Positions 50,471-57,856 of a DNA stretch of 64,000 nt are shown in pieces (position 1 is the first letter of the stretch; the number at the start of each line of letters is the position of its first letter). The translations under genes were made by a program, and so were the position numbers. The stretch is from Streptomyces sp. AJS327 (lineage in GTDB: Bacteria > Actinomycetota > Actinomycetes > Streptomycetales > Streptomycetaceae), in the NCBI RefSeq assembly GCF_013450295.1, contig NZ_SKBR01000002.1, positions 892,501 through 956,500 on the forward strand, read 5' to 3'. Below the pieces are notes generated by a model. That model searched no databases. It was not told the origin of the DNA and saw only the letters and a list, made by a program, of their open reading frames with translations.

Positions 50471-51697
50471 TCAGGCCCCGCTGAACACCTCGTCTATGGC
50501 CTTTCGCGTTCGCTCCCGACTGTTGGGCATCAGGTGCGCGTACACGCGGAGCGTCATCGCCGGATCACTGTGACCCAGATACTCGCTCACGGCCTTGATG
50601 TTCTCTCCCGCGTCCAGGAGAACGGAGGCGTAGAAGTGCCTCAGGGCGTGCATGCCGTGTTCGCGGGCGGCGCCCGGGGATTCCCCGGCCCGTGGCTGGG
50701 GGAGGACGCCAGCGGCCACCAGGGCGGGTTTCCACGTCCGGGGGTTGAAGTCCACACGCCGAATCACGGCCCCGCGACCCCCCGTGAGGATCAGCCTGTG
50801 CGTCACCAACGGGCCGTCGAGCGTCTTCCAGGGCAGCGTGACCTTCACCGGTGGGAACGCGGCCATGTGTGCCTTGATCGCGTTCCCCACGGCCTCGGCC
50901 AATGGCACGTCCCGTTCCTTGTCTCCCTTGGGCGGCGCGAAGACGGGGCGCCCCTTGATGAGCTTGACCTGGCGAACGACGTGTACGGTCCCCGAGGCGA
51001 AGTCCACGGCCTCGTCAGCGAGCCCGAAGATTTCCCCCTGACGCATGCCGCACCCACCGCCGACATCCGTCACGAGCCGATACCGTGTCGGCAGGGCCGC
51101 CCGAACCGCGAAGACACGGTCAGGCAACCACGGAACGACTCGCTTGGATTCCCGGGCTGGAGGTCGCACCGACTTCGCGCCGCACGGGTTCCGCGTGAGA
51201 TACCCGTCGTCCACCGCAGCCGACAGAACGCCGCGCACGGTGGCGAAGATGTGTACCGCGTACGACCCCGGAATCCCTTCGTCGTCCAACTCGCGGAGCC
51301 ATTTCCGGATGTGCTCCGGCTTGAACGAACCCAACGGGCGGGCACCGATGTACGGGAAGGCATGCAGTCGCAGGTAGCGCTCCATACCGTCCTGGGTCGA
51401 CACGTCCGTGGTCTGGGTGGAAACCCATTTTTCGCCGTACTGCCGGAAGGTGGTTCGAGCCAGCTTCGGGTCGATGTACTGGCCGCTGGCCATGTCCGTC
51501 TCGGTCTTGGACAACCACGCCTCGGCGCGGCGTTTCTGACCGTCGGGGAAGCTCTTCGACTTCTCGGTTCCGTCGGGACCGATGTACCGGGCGCGATACC
51601 GATTGCCGGTTCCGTGGCGGTCGGTTTTCACGCGGCGGGGCTTGCCGCCGGGGACTTCCTCGGTCTTGTACCAGCGATCTTGGACATGGCCTGCCAC
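50471..51697 (-). CDS. int: Tyrosine site-specific integrase
   Basis: 408 residues from the GTG at 51697-51695, with aaggagc at good spacing; the open frame runs further upstream but crosses the excisionase gene. The N-terminal arm-binding and core-binding domains (about 30-170; RYRARYIGPDGTEKSKSF, TTFRQYGEKWVS) precede the catalytic domain: Arg219 in GCGMRQGEIFGL, His350 and Arg353 in HALRHFYAS, His376 in LGHSDPAMT, and the nucleophile Tyr386 in LRVYAHLM. All catalytic residues are present, so it should be active. It integrates and excises the element. The excisionase-type gene is upstream on the same strand. Confidence 0.95.
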   Translation of the reverse strand: MAGHVQDRWYKTEEVPGGKPRRVKTDRHGTGNRYRARYIGPDGTEKSKSFPDGQKRRAEAWLSKTETDMASGQYIDPKLARTTFRQYGEKWVSTQTTDVSTQDGMERYLRLHAFPYIGARPLGSFKPEHIRKWLRELDDEGIPGSYAVHIFATVRGVLSAAVDDGYLTRNPCGAKSVRPPARESKRVVPWLPDRVFAVRAALPTRYRLVTDVGGGCGMRQGEIFGLADEAVDFASGTVHVVRQVKLIKGRPVFAPPKGDKERDVPLAEAVGNAIKAHMAAFPPVKVTLPWKTLDGPLVTHRLILTGGRGAVIRRVDFNPRTWKPALVAAGVLPQPRAGESPGAAREHGMHALRHFYASVLLDAGENIKAVSEYLGHSDPAMTLRVYAHLMPNSRERTRKAIDEVFSGA

Positions 51698-51806
51698 GTA
51701 CGTGCTCCTTGAGGTTTGACTGCCGTAGGGCCGCCCTGGCCGGTGCTCGGGCAGGGTTGCTCCCGCTGGCGGGTTGGCCAGGTGGGGAGTTGTGCGCTGG
51801 AGGGGG

Positions 51807-51844
51807 TGCTGGACCCAGCGGTAACGAACGCTGGGTCCAGCACG
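51807..51844 (-). terminator. 15-bp perfect hairpin between xis-like and int genes
   Basis: The arms gtgctggacccagcg (51807-51821) and cgctgggtccagcac (51830-51844) are perfectly complementary with an 8-nt loop. It lies 8 bases after the excisionase stop codon and about 110 bases before int, so int is probably transcribed separately or at reduced level. Confidence 0.75.
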
Positions 51845-51852
51845 CCGGGGGC

Positions 51853-52095
51853 TCAGGCGGCCAAGGTTTCGCCGGTGAGTCCTTGGACGTACGCGCGGAC
51901 CTGTGCGGGGTCGTAGCGCAGGTGCTTGCCGATGCGGAATCCGGGCGGGCCGGTGTGCTTCTTGCGCCAGGCGTAGACGGTCTCCAGCGGGACGCCGAAC
52001 AGGTCCGCGATGTCGTCGGGGGTCAGGTATCGGTCGGGCAGTCCTGCTCGTAGCGCGGTGGTCGGGCCGGTGGAGTCGGATGCAATGAGGGGCAC
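51853..52095 (-). CDS. xis: Excisionase-type helix-turn-helix protein
   Basis: 80 residues. The central part (22-70; RYLTPDDIADLFGVPLETV, then YAWRKKHTGPPGFRIGKHLR, YDPAQVRAYV) is the winged-helix MerR/AlpA-like fold of phage and AICE excisionases (HTH_17). Its place directly upstream of int is the usual one. It should direct the integrase toward excision and may also act as a repressor. The symbol is given by position and fold, not by a close known relative. Confidence 0.8.
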   Translation of the reverse strand: MPLIASDSTGPTTALRAGLPDRYLTPDDIADLFGVPLETVYAWRKKHTGPPGFRIGKHLRYDPAQVRAYVQGLTGETLAA

Positions 52096-52163
52096 AGAAT
52101 CGCTCCGTGGGTTGGTGGGGCAGCGCGCGGAGGCTGCGGCTGCGTGTCCGAGGTTGGGATTTC

Positions 52164-52371
52164 TGCGTCATCGCGTCATCTGCGTCATGTGGGTTGCTGA
52201 GCTGGGGTTTTGGGTGACGGGGGGTGTTGGGGTTCGTCATCGGGTGTGTCACTGGTGGGTGGTTGGGGGTGACGCGGGTGACGTGGCGTGACGCAGGGTG
52301 GGTCGTTCTGCGTCACCGCTGTTGTGGCAGGTGGCGACGGGTTTTCGGGTACCGGTGTCGCGGGTGACGCA
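52164..52371. repeat. Cluster of TGCGTCA/TGACGCA repeats (iteron-like)
   Basis: The 7-mer TGCGTCA occurs at 52164, 52181 and 52309, and its reverse complement TGACGCA at 52289 and 52365. Shorter forms (GCGTCA or TGACG) occur at 52173, 52215, 52236, 52270 and 52279. About ten copies lie in 210 bp with no gene, between the replication genes and the excisionase gene. A replication origin or a dense operator array are both possible. Confidence 0.6.
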
Positions 52372-52486
52372 CGTTCCCCTCTCTTAGGAAAAGAAGGGGG
52401 CAGTGTTCTTGTCTGCGCGGTCAAAGAGGTTGGAGCGGTGCCGCTTCGCGACGCGACTTGACCAGGGCGGCGGAGCCGCCGAACAG

Positions 52487-52530
52487 CAAGAAGAGCACCC
52501 CCGGGCCTCGGCGGGCGGGTGCTCTTCTTG
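52487..52530 (-). terminator. Terminator hairpin of the replication operon
   Basis: A perfect 14-bp stem (caagaagagcaccc 52487-52500, gggtgctcttcttg 52517-52530) lies 26 bases beyond the helicase stop codon. It ends the leftward replication transcript before the repeat cluster. Confidence 0.7.
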
Positions 52531-52555
52531 TCTTTGGCTGTCCTTCACGCGGTGG

Positions 52556-54031
52556 TCAGAACATCGGCGTGCGCGTGGTCTCTTCGGCCGCGCGGGCGCG
52601 GGTCATCTCCACGTACCGGGCGGTCTTGGTACGTCCCCAGTCGATGGCGACGCCGCGCGCCGCCAGGGTGGGCTGGAGGCGCTTGAGCCGGTCGGAGAGG
52701 ACTTTGCCGGTGGTGGGCCAGCCTTTGGGCAGGGGCCGGAGGTCTTCGCCGAGGTAGGCGCGGGTGAGGCTGTGCTGCCACTCGGTGGAGGTCTTGCGCT
52801 GTGGCTCCCCCGGCTCCAGTCCGGCCGCGTACTGCAAGACGGTCTGCGCGAGGGGGTCGCCTTCGATCACGTCGTCGGTCAGGTCGTCCAGGCACGCCCG
52901 GTAGGCGGCTAGGGACCGTAGGCCGGTGGCGGCGTCGAGCTGGGCGCACAGGTGGGCGAAGTCCGCCATCCGCAGATCGGTGGGGGTCTCGGCCTCGGCG
53001 GCGCGGACCTTGACCGTCAGATCCAGCAGCGATCCGAGGATCGCGGGGAGGAGCGGCTCGTACTCCGCCCAGAGCTGGGCTTCGGTGCGGCGGACCGTGG
53101 GCCGCTCCAGCCGCAGAGGCAGGAGGCGCTCAGCGAGGTCGGGGCGGATGACGCCGACATCGATACCGGTCATCAGCAGGGGCCGTCGGTAGCGGGCGAT
53201 GGACACGTCCCCGTCGGTGTACAGGGCCCGTTTGACGGTTTCGGCGCCGGTGACGATGCAGCACATCGCGTCGGACATGTCCGGGGTCAAGTAGGAGAGG
53301 TTGTCCAGGGCGGTGATCCACCCGGCGGCCACGGCCGCGATCAAGTGTTCCTCGTCTTTCGGGGCGCGGCGCAGGTCGCCGCTCATGCCCTCGATGATCC
53401 GGGTGAGCATCCGGCCCGCGGTCGACTTGCCCGCCCCCTGCGGCCCGGTGAGGAAGGGGGCCGGGACCGGCGAGCACGGGTTGAGGCAGCCGATCAGCCA
53501 GGCGATGACCAGGGACTCGATCTCGGCGCTGGCGAAGTTGCACAGGCCGAGGAGCTGGTCTATGCCTTTGCCCTCGGTGCCGGTCAGTGGGAGCGGCAGT
53601 TCGCCGGTGAGCTGGGTGCGGCGCCAGCGCACTTCCTTCGGGTCGGGCACCGTGATCTCCCATCCGCCGGGGTGGATGCGCACGGACTGTCCGTCGTTGC
53701 GGCCCAGGTCGAGCCAGGTCGCCCCGTCGGTGCCGGGGGCGACGCGGATGTGGACTCGCTGAACGTCCTGCTTCATCGCGAGTGCTTCGATCATGTCCAG
53801 TGCCTCCTTGAGAGCCGTGCCGCCGAAGGAGCCGTGTCCCGCCTCGAACAGGCCGACCATGAGTTCCTGCCGGTGACTGCCTGAGGTGCCCTGCGAGCGG
53901 ATCGGCCGCGCGATAGGGCGGTCCTTTTGCTGGGCGTAGACGGTGCCGTCGGCGGTACGGAAGTACCGGAAGTGCTGCTGCGCGTAGTCGGTGATGACCT
54001 GCCGCGCCGGGGTCTTCTCGTCCTCGGACAC
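52556..54031 (-). CDS. Replication helicase/ATPase of the element
   Basis: 491 residues from the GTG at 54031-54029. A central P-loop ATPase domain has Walker A GPQGAGKST (196-204) and a Walker B-like WITALDNLSYL (about 238-248). PLLMTGIDVGVIRPDLAERL resembles the sensor region of phage/plasmid primase-associated helicases. The N-terminal 130 residues have no clear family. The C-terminus is Arg-rich and may bind DNA. It starts three bases after the primase-polymerase gene, so the two are co-translated. Together they should open and prime the element's origin. The partner relation is inferred from linkage. Confidence 0.75.
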   Translation of the reverse strand: MSEDEKTPARQVITDYAQQHFRYFRTADGTVYAQQKDRPIARPIRSQGTSGSHRQELMVGLFEAGHGSFGGTALKEALDMIEALAMKQDVQRVHIRVAPGTDGATWLDLGRNDGQSVRIHPGGWEITVPDPKEVRWRRTQLTGELPLPLTGTEGKGIDQLLGLCNFASAEIESLVIAWLIGCLNPCSPVPAPFLTGPQGAGKSTAGRMLTRIIEGMSGDLRRAPKDEEHLIAAVAAGWITALDNLSYLTPDMSDAMCCIVTGAETVKRALYTDGDVSIARYRRPLLMTGIDVGVIRPDLAERLLPLRLERPTVRRTEAQLWAEYEPLLPAILGSLLDLTVKVRAAEAETPTDLRMADFAHLCAQLDAATGLRSLAAYRACLDDLTDDVIEGDPLAQTVLQYAAGLEPGEPQRKTSTEWQHSLTRAYLGEDLRPLPKGWPTTGKVLSDRLKRLQPTLAARGVAIDWGRTKTARYVEMTRARAAEETTRTPMF

Positions 54032-54034
54032 GGC

Positions 54035-54892
54035 TCACATCCCCAGCGCGCCACGCGCGTTGGCCCACGCGTCGGTGCAGTGCCGGGGGCTCTCGCCCTT
54101 GGCCCGCGCGGCGGTGAACAGGCGGGTGATGTGGGTGTCGGTGAGGCAGCCGCACCGGCCGTGCCTGGAGAGCACCGCGAGGAACGTCGCGTAGACGGTG
54201 GCGTGCACCTGCTCGCTGGCCTCGGTGATCCGCTGCTCCGCCATGGCGATCCCGCGTTCCAGGAAGACGAGCGTGCGATGTGGGCACTCCCCGCCCCCGC
54301 CCCTGAATCCGGCGTCGGTCCGGGCGGGCAGGGTGACGGCTTGCGGTTTCCGGGCTGGGGTCCTCACGGCCAGCGCGCGGACGGTCTCCGGCAGGGCGGT
54401 CAGGGTGCCGGTGCCGGGGCCGAGCCACCGGGCATAGGACATGGTCGACTTGATGTCGACTCCGGTCCGGACCGCGTTCGCGGACGGCATCGCGCCCCGG
54501 TAGATCCAGTGCTGGCCGCGCGTGGTGGAGACGGTACGGGTGGTGGGGAGTGTGGCGCGGGCCCAGTCCACCGCGTCCGGGGTATCGAGATCCACGACCG
54601 TCAGCCCGGCGCCGCCGGGGTGATAGGCGACCGCGACCGCCTGACGCCACGCCTCGCGCCACGCTGCGGAGGTGATCAGGGTGGTGTTGGTGGTGGCGGC
54701 GGCCCAGCCGTGGCAGGGGTCCGGACACCGGCAGGTGCCCGGGTCCCGCATGTTCGGGCGTCCGCCGCACGCGTTCGCGGCGCACGCACGGCAGTTGGGC
54801 ACGGGGCGTTTCCCGCGACTGAGGGGAAGCACGGGAACCCCGGTGGCGGCCAGGCGGCGCGCGGTGGTGGCCAGGGGGACGGAGTCAGGCAT
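54035..54892 (-). CDS. Bifunctional DNA primase/polymerase (Prim-Pol)
   Basis: 285 residues. The archaeo-eukaryotic primase fold is shown by its three catalytic motifs: TVVDLDTPDAVDW (D-x-D), STTRGQHWIYRG (the G-x-H motif), and VDIKSTMSYAR with the third acidic residue. An N-terminal cysteine cluster (NCRACAANACGG, GTCRCPDPCHGW) probably binds zinc. Prim-Pol proteins of this kind define one of the AICE replication classes. The C-terminal 90 residues have several Cys/His (HGRCGCLTDTH) and an amphipathic tail. The adjacent helicase gene follows by three bases. Confidence 0.85.
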   Translation of the reverse strand: MPDSVPLATTARRLAATGVPVLPLSRGKRPVPNCRACAANACGGRPNMRDPGTCRCPDPCHGWAAATTNTTLITSAAWREAWRQAVAVAYHPGGAGLTVVDLDTPDAVDWARATLPTTRTVSTTRGQHWIYRGAMPSANAVRTGVDIKSTMSYARWLGPGTGTLTALPETVRALAVRTPARKPQAVTLPARTDAGFRGGGGECPHRTLVFLERGIAMAEQRITEASEQVHATVYATFLAVLSRHGRCGCLTDTHITRLFTAARAKGESPRHCTDAWANARGALGM

Positions 54893-54934
54893 CCTGGAAG
54901 CTCCAGTTCAGTTCACTGGGGAGTTCTGCTGGGA

Positions 54935-54978
54935 AGGGGCGGCCCCGCCTCGCGCCAACGAATCGCGGGGCCGCCCCT
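54935..54978 (-). terminator. 14-bp perfect hairpin upstream of the primase gene
   Basis: The arms aggggcggccccgc (54935-54948) and gcggggccgcccct (54965-54978) pair perfectly with a 16-nt loop. It lies 24 bases after the stop of the small zinc-ribbon gene and 43 bases before the primase start. It may terminate the upstream small-gene transcript. Confidence 0.65.
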
Positions 54979-55001
54979 GGGTGTTCAGGTAGTGGTGGGG
55001 G

Positions 55002-55169
55002 TCAGTGGCGGGTGCACCAGCTCGGGCGGGGGGTCTCGGTCGCGGTCATCCGAAGTGCCCCCGTCCGCCGCAGGTTTCCGCACGCGCGCCAGGTCTCGCG
55101 GCGCACGCCGTCTTCCACTTCGACCTCGGTGTGGCCGCCGGAGCCGCCGCAAGCGCTACAGGTGGTCAT
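55002..55169 (-). CDS. Small zinc-ribbon-like protein (55 aa)
   Basis: The frame encodes MTTCSACGGSGGHTEVEVED followed by a basic stretch with two more cysteines (WRACGNLRR, SWCTRH). A CxxCGGSG motif resembles DnaJ-type zinc-finger repeats and is frequent in small AICE proteins. The ATG (55169-55167) overlaps the stop of the next upstream small gene by four bases, which supports real translation. Too short for a family assignment by eye. Confidence 0.6.
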   Translation of the reverse strand: MTTCSACGGSGGHTEVEVEDGVRRETWRACGNLRRTGALRMTATETPRPSWCTRH

Positions 55170-55264
55170 CCCTCGCTCCCCTCGGTCGGCTGGGGGTGGG
55201 GCAGGCTGATATCGGTGTCGCGGCCCAGCCCGTCTTCGATCAACTCGTGCGGATCGGGGGTCAC
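55166..55264 (-). CDS. Very small protein (32 aa), translationally coupled
   Basis: GTG at 55264-55262 begins VTPDPHELIEDGLGRDTDIS and the frame ends in TEGSEG. It overlaps its neighbours by four bases on both sides (GTGA and ATGA), the main reason to call it. The peptide is acidic and soluble by composition. No family recognised. Confidence 0.5.
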   Translation of the reverse strand: MTPDPHELIEDGLGRDTDISLPHPQPTEGSEG

Positions 55265-55404
55265 TTCGTCCCCCCGTTCCCGGACTGGTCCTGGTCGTCG
55301 TTCTCCGAGCGGGTCCACCACCCGGAGTTCGGGTCGTAGTCGCTGGCGTAGGGCGAGTCGCTGGTGCCTTGTTCGTCGCGGATGGGCATCTGGGGCCATG
55401 GCAT
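55261..55404 (-). CDS. Small acidic protein (47 aa)
   Basis: ATG at 55404-55402 begins MPWPQMPIRDEQGTSDSPYA; the rest is hydrophilic (SGWWTRSENDDQDQSGNGG). Its stop overlaps the start of the next small gene by four bases. It is the first of a coupled trio upstream of the replication genes. No family recognised. Confidence 0.5.
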   Translation of the reverse strand: MPWPQMPIRDEQGTSDSPYASDYDPNSGWWTRSENDDQDQSGNGGTK

Positions 55405-55478
55405 GCTGGGGTCTCCGTCTTTCGGGATGGAGCCGGGGCGACCGCGACTTGGTGGAAGGGGTCGTCCCGGCGTTGATG

Positions 55479-55509
55479 GGGCCGGGAGCCGGTGTCCGGC
55501 TCCCGGCCC
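55479..55509 (-). terminator. 14-bp perfect hairpin between small element genes
   Basis: The arms gggccgggagccgg (55479-55492) and ccggctcccggccc (55496-55509) pair perfectly around a 3-nt loop. It separates the small trio from the zinc-finger membrane protein gene. Confidence 0.7.
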
Positions 55510-55550
55510 GCCCCGGGCGCGGTGGCGCCCCCGGGGTGGACCGGCAGCCG

Positions 55551-55781
55551 TCAGCCGAGCCAGCGGGCGATCAGCAGGGCGGTGCCGCCCAGCGCCATGC
55601 CCAGGAGCATGCGGCGGGCGGGGAGGGACAGTCCGGTCTCGGGCCACAGCTCCTCCCCGTCGTCGGGGATCAGTCCGTCGTGGGCTGCCGCGCGGTGCCG
55701 CTGGGCCAGTTCCTCGGCGGCGGCGCGGGTCGTGCGGGGGGAGGTCAGTTCGCACCGCTGGCAGCGGTAGCGCCAGGTCAT
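55551..55781 (-). CDS. Small zinc-finger protein with C-terminal membrane helix
   Basis: 76 residues. It starts MTWRYRCQRCELTSPRTT with a CxxC pair, has an RHRAAAHDGL segment with two histidines in the middle, and ends in a hydrophobic helix (RMLLGMALGGTALLIARWL). A C2H2-like zinc site followed by a tail anchor is plausible. aaaggg lies upstream of the ATG. Short tandem repeats precede it on the same strand. Related small proteins are frequent in Streptomyces mobile elements; function unknown. Confidence 0.65.
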   Translation of the reverse strand: MTWRYRCQRCELTSPRTTRAAAEELAQRHRAAAHDGLIPDDGEELWPETGLSLPARRMLLGMALGGTALLIARWLG

Positions 55782-55798
55782 CTCGAAAGCCCTTTCTC

Positions 55799-55844
55799 GG
55801 GTAGGTAGATAGGTAGGTAGGGCCCAGGTAGGGCGCGGGTAGGG
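55799..55844. repeat. Short GGTAG tandem repeats
   Basis: GGTAG/GGGTAG units recur about six times in 46 bp, first contiguous, then spaced by GGCCCA and GCGC. They lie between the 283-aa and 76-aa protein genes, directly in the leader of the latter. On the transcribed minus strand they read CTACC. Confidence 0.7.
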
Positions 55845-55864
55845 CGCGGAGTGACCTGCGGTTT

Positions 55865-56716
55865 CTACCTGGCTACCCCCACCCGCGGGTGGGGGTCGTC
55901 CTCGGGGGGAGGGGAGGCCGCGGCCGGGCCCGTGGCGCCGCCCGGCGGAGGGGGTGGGGTGGGGGGTTTGGTGAGCGCGGTGGGTGGGGTCGGGGCGGGC
56001 CCGGTGGGGCCCTCCCCGACCGGGGTGGGGAGGTCGCGTACCCGCACCCCCACTCGCACCCGCTGCCGACCGGCCGCGTCCCGGATTTTGAACTCCCCCT
56101 CGGGGATGCCCCAGTCGGCCAACGCGGCGCGCAGATCGTCGCGGTCCCAGCCGGTCAGCTCGCCGGAAGTGAGGAGGTCGGCGTGGTGGGCGCCTTGCTG
56201 GTCATCGGCCACCCGCCGGATCAGCTCGATCACCTGATCCCGGGTCACCTCCGGCCCCGCCTCCACCCCGGCCTCCGAGGCCTCCGGGGTGTCGGCGTGG
56301 GGGGTGGGGGAGGGGAGGGGGTTCCCGGTCTCGGTCGGGGTCTGGTCGCTTCCCTCGTCCCCGTCGTCGTCGGCGGTGGTCGCCGGTTTGGTCTGGGGGG
56401 CCAGGATCAGCGCGCCGACCACCCAGCCGCCGGTCACCAGCGGCATCACCACCGCCGAGTACGTCTGCGCGAGGTGCGCACCGACCAGGGCGCCCAGGGC
56501 GACGCCTCCGGCGCGCTGGGCGGCCAGCCGCCAATCCTCAGCGGTGATCCACTGCCACCCCAGCCGAACCAGGCGACCGCTCCCCCTGCACAGTGCCGCC
56601 GCGAGTTGCCTGTTGGGCAGCGCGTCTCGAATCCGGAACCCGCCCTCGCTCTCGCTCTCGGGTTCGGGTTTGGTGGGCTGGGCCTCCGTCGTCTCGGTGA
56701 TCGGTGAGGGCGGCAT
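55865..56716 (-). CDS. Element membrane protein with Pro-rich tail
   Basis: 283 residues. An acidic N-terminus (EPESESEGG) is followed by a membrane region of two hydrophobic segments (about 67-105; AGGVALGALVGAHLA and AVVMPLVTGGWVVGALILA). A soluble alpha-helical domain lies at about 150-215 (TRDQVIELIRRVADDQQGAH, DRDDLRAALADWGI). This short domain resembles those in other AICE-encoded membrane proteins of unknown function. The last 60 residues are Pro/Thr-rich and probably disordered. Its ATG overlaps the stop of the upstream gene. A role in transfer or spread (Spd-like) is inferred from context only. Confidence 0.65.
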   Translation of the reverse strand: MPPSPITETTEAQPTKPEPESESEGGFRIRDALPNRQLAAALCRGSGRLVRLGWQWITAEDWRLAAQRAGGVALGALVGAHLAQTYSAVVMPLVTGGWVVGALILAPQTKPATTADDDGDEGSDQTPTETGNPLPSPTPHADTPEASEAGVEAGPEVTRDQVIELIRRVADDQQGAHHADLLTSGELTGWDRDDLRAALADWGIPEGEFKIRDAAGRQRVRVGVRVRDLPTPVGEGPTGPAPTPPTALTKPPTPPPPPGGATGPAAASPPPEDDPHPRVGVAR

Positions 56717-57162
56717 CAGGTGAGTACCGTGTTCAGGCCGTGGGCGACGGTGGTGGACAGCACCGCCCAGATGCCGCCCGCCGCCGCGAAGATGGAGGCT
56801 GCGGCGATCCCGGCCAGCGCGGCCGTGCGCGGCTTCAGCTTCACCCCGTAGATCACGATCACCAGCACGAGCGCGACGGCGCCCATGCCGACGTTTCCCA
56901 CCCCGGCGCCCTTGACGGCTTGGGCCAGGCCGAGGCTGACGCTCTCAGCCGTGGACCACACGGACGCTGCCGCCCCGTAGAGCACCCCCGCGATGAAACC
57001 GGCGATGGCCGCCTGGTCCGCGTCGAGCTTGAGTTTGTGCTTGCCTTTGATTCCGGTGATCAGGAAGACGGTGATGGCCAGGGCGGCGCCCCCGGCGCCG
57101 AGCGTGCCGAGCACCTGCCCGCCCTGAATCCCCGCCGCTGTCTCAGCCGCAGTCATGATCAT
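56716..57162 (-). CDS. Small polytopic membrane protein of the element
   Basis: 148 residues from the ATG at 57162-57160; ATG 57156 is an alternative. Four hydrophobic segments are visible (VLGTLGAGGAALAITVFLITG, AAIAGFIAGVLYGAAASVW, VGMGAVALVLVIVIYGV, AALAGIAAASIFAAAGGIWA), with a basic loop KGKHKLKLD after the first. The layout resembles pilin-like or Spd membrane proteins seen in actinomycete plasmids. Function unknown. It overlaps the next gene by one base and lies 16 bases from the upstream one. Confidence 0.65.
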   Translation of the reverse strand: MIMTAAETAAGIQGGQVLGTLGAGGAALAITVFLITGIKGKHKLKLDADQAAIAGFIAGVLYGAAASVWSTAESVSLGLAQAVKGAGVGNVGMGAVALVLVIVIYGVKLKPRTAALAGIAAASIFAAAGGIWAVLSTTVAHGLNTVLT

Positions 57163-57178
57163 CTCTAATGGTGTCCCT

Positions 57179-57856
57179 TCAGGAGAGTCCGGTGCCGGGC
57201 GCGTACAGGAGCAGAGCGAGAACACAAGTCGCGTAGGGGATGTGGCACACCCACGCCAGGGGCGGCCACCAGCCCCGGGTGCGGCGGTCGACCGCCATCG
57301 CGGTCACCGCGCACAGCCCGGTACCGACGATCAGCGCGGCCCCCACAGAGGCGTCGGCGCCGCAATCGGCCAGCAGCCCGTGCACGGCCGGGCCGAGGCC
57401 GCACCACCAGCCGACCCCGGCCGCCGGGCCGGAGTAGAGAAGCCACCGGGCCCGGACCAGCACCACCGGACCCGTCTTGCCCGTCTTGCCCTTCTTGCCC
57501 TTCGTCTTCTTGGCCCCGGGCCCCGCCTTCTTCTCGCCCCGGCTGCCGTCCTCGCTCTCGGCTCCGCCCTCGTCCTCTCCGTCGTCTCCGGCGGCCTGGT
57601 CCTTGTCCCCGGCGGCCTTCTTCTCGTGGTCTTCGTCGGTCTCCTCTCCTTCGTCCTCCTCGTCCTCCTCGTCTTCGTCCTGGTCGGTGTCGTCGTCTTG
57701 GTCCCGGCCCGTCCACCACCACTTCCGTATCCGCTCCGCTGGAGACTCCTCAGCGGGCGCGGGTGCGGGTTGGGTGTCCGTCGTGGCGGTGTCCCCGGCC
57801 GCCGGGTCGTAGAGCCGGTCCCACCACCCGGTGCCCTCGGTCACGGGCGTGGGCAT
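57179..57856 (-). CDS. Membrane protein with acidic and basic low-complexity linker
   Basis: 225 residues from the ATG at 57856-57854, which overlaps the previous stop (TGATG). The first 55 residues are soluble (WWDRLYDPAAGD). A nearly uninterrupted Asp/Glu run follows (about 55-75, DTDQDEDEEDEEDEGEETDE), then mixed charge and a Lys/Gly run (KKTKGKKGKTGKTG, about 120). The C-terminal 90 residues hold three to four hydrophobic segments (LLYSGPAAGVGWWCGLG, ALIVGTGLCAVTAMAV, ATCVLALLLYAPG). The charge-segregated linker is unusual and could contact DNA or another basic protein. No family recognised. Confidence 0.65.
   Translation of the reverse strand: MPTPVTEGTGWWDRLYDPAAGDTATTDTQPAPAPAEESPAERIRKWWWTGRDQDDDTDQDEDEEDEEDEGEETDEDHEKKAAGDKDQAAGDDGEDEGGAESEDGSRGEKKAGPGAKKTKGKKGKTGKTGPVVLVRARWLLYSGPAAGVGWWCGLGPAVHGLLADCGADASVGAALIVGTGLCAVTAMAVDRRTRGWWPPLAWVCHIPYATCVLALLLYAPGTGLS

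Noticed and set aside
51698..52252. N-terminal extension of the integrase up to 52252
   Set aside because: The frame is open, but the added sequence is antisense-like, crosses the excisionase gene and a strong hairpin, and lacks a ribosome site; GTG 51697 has a good one.
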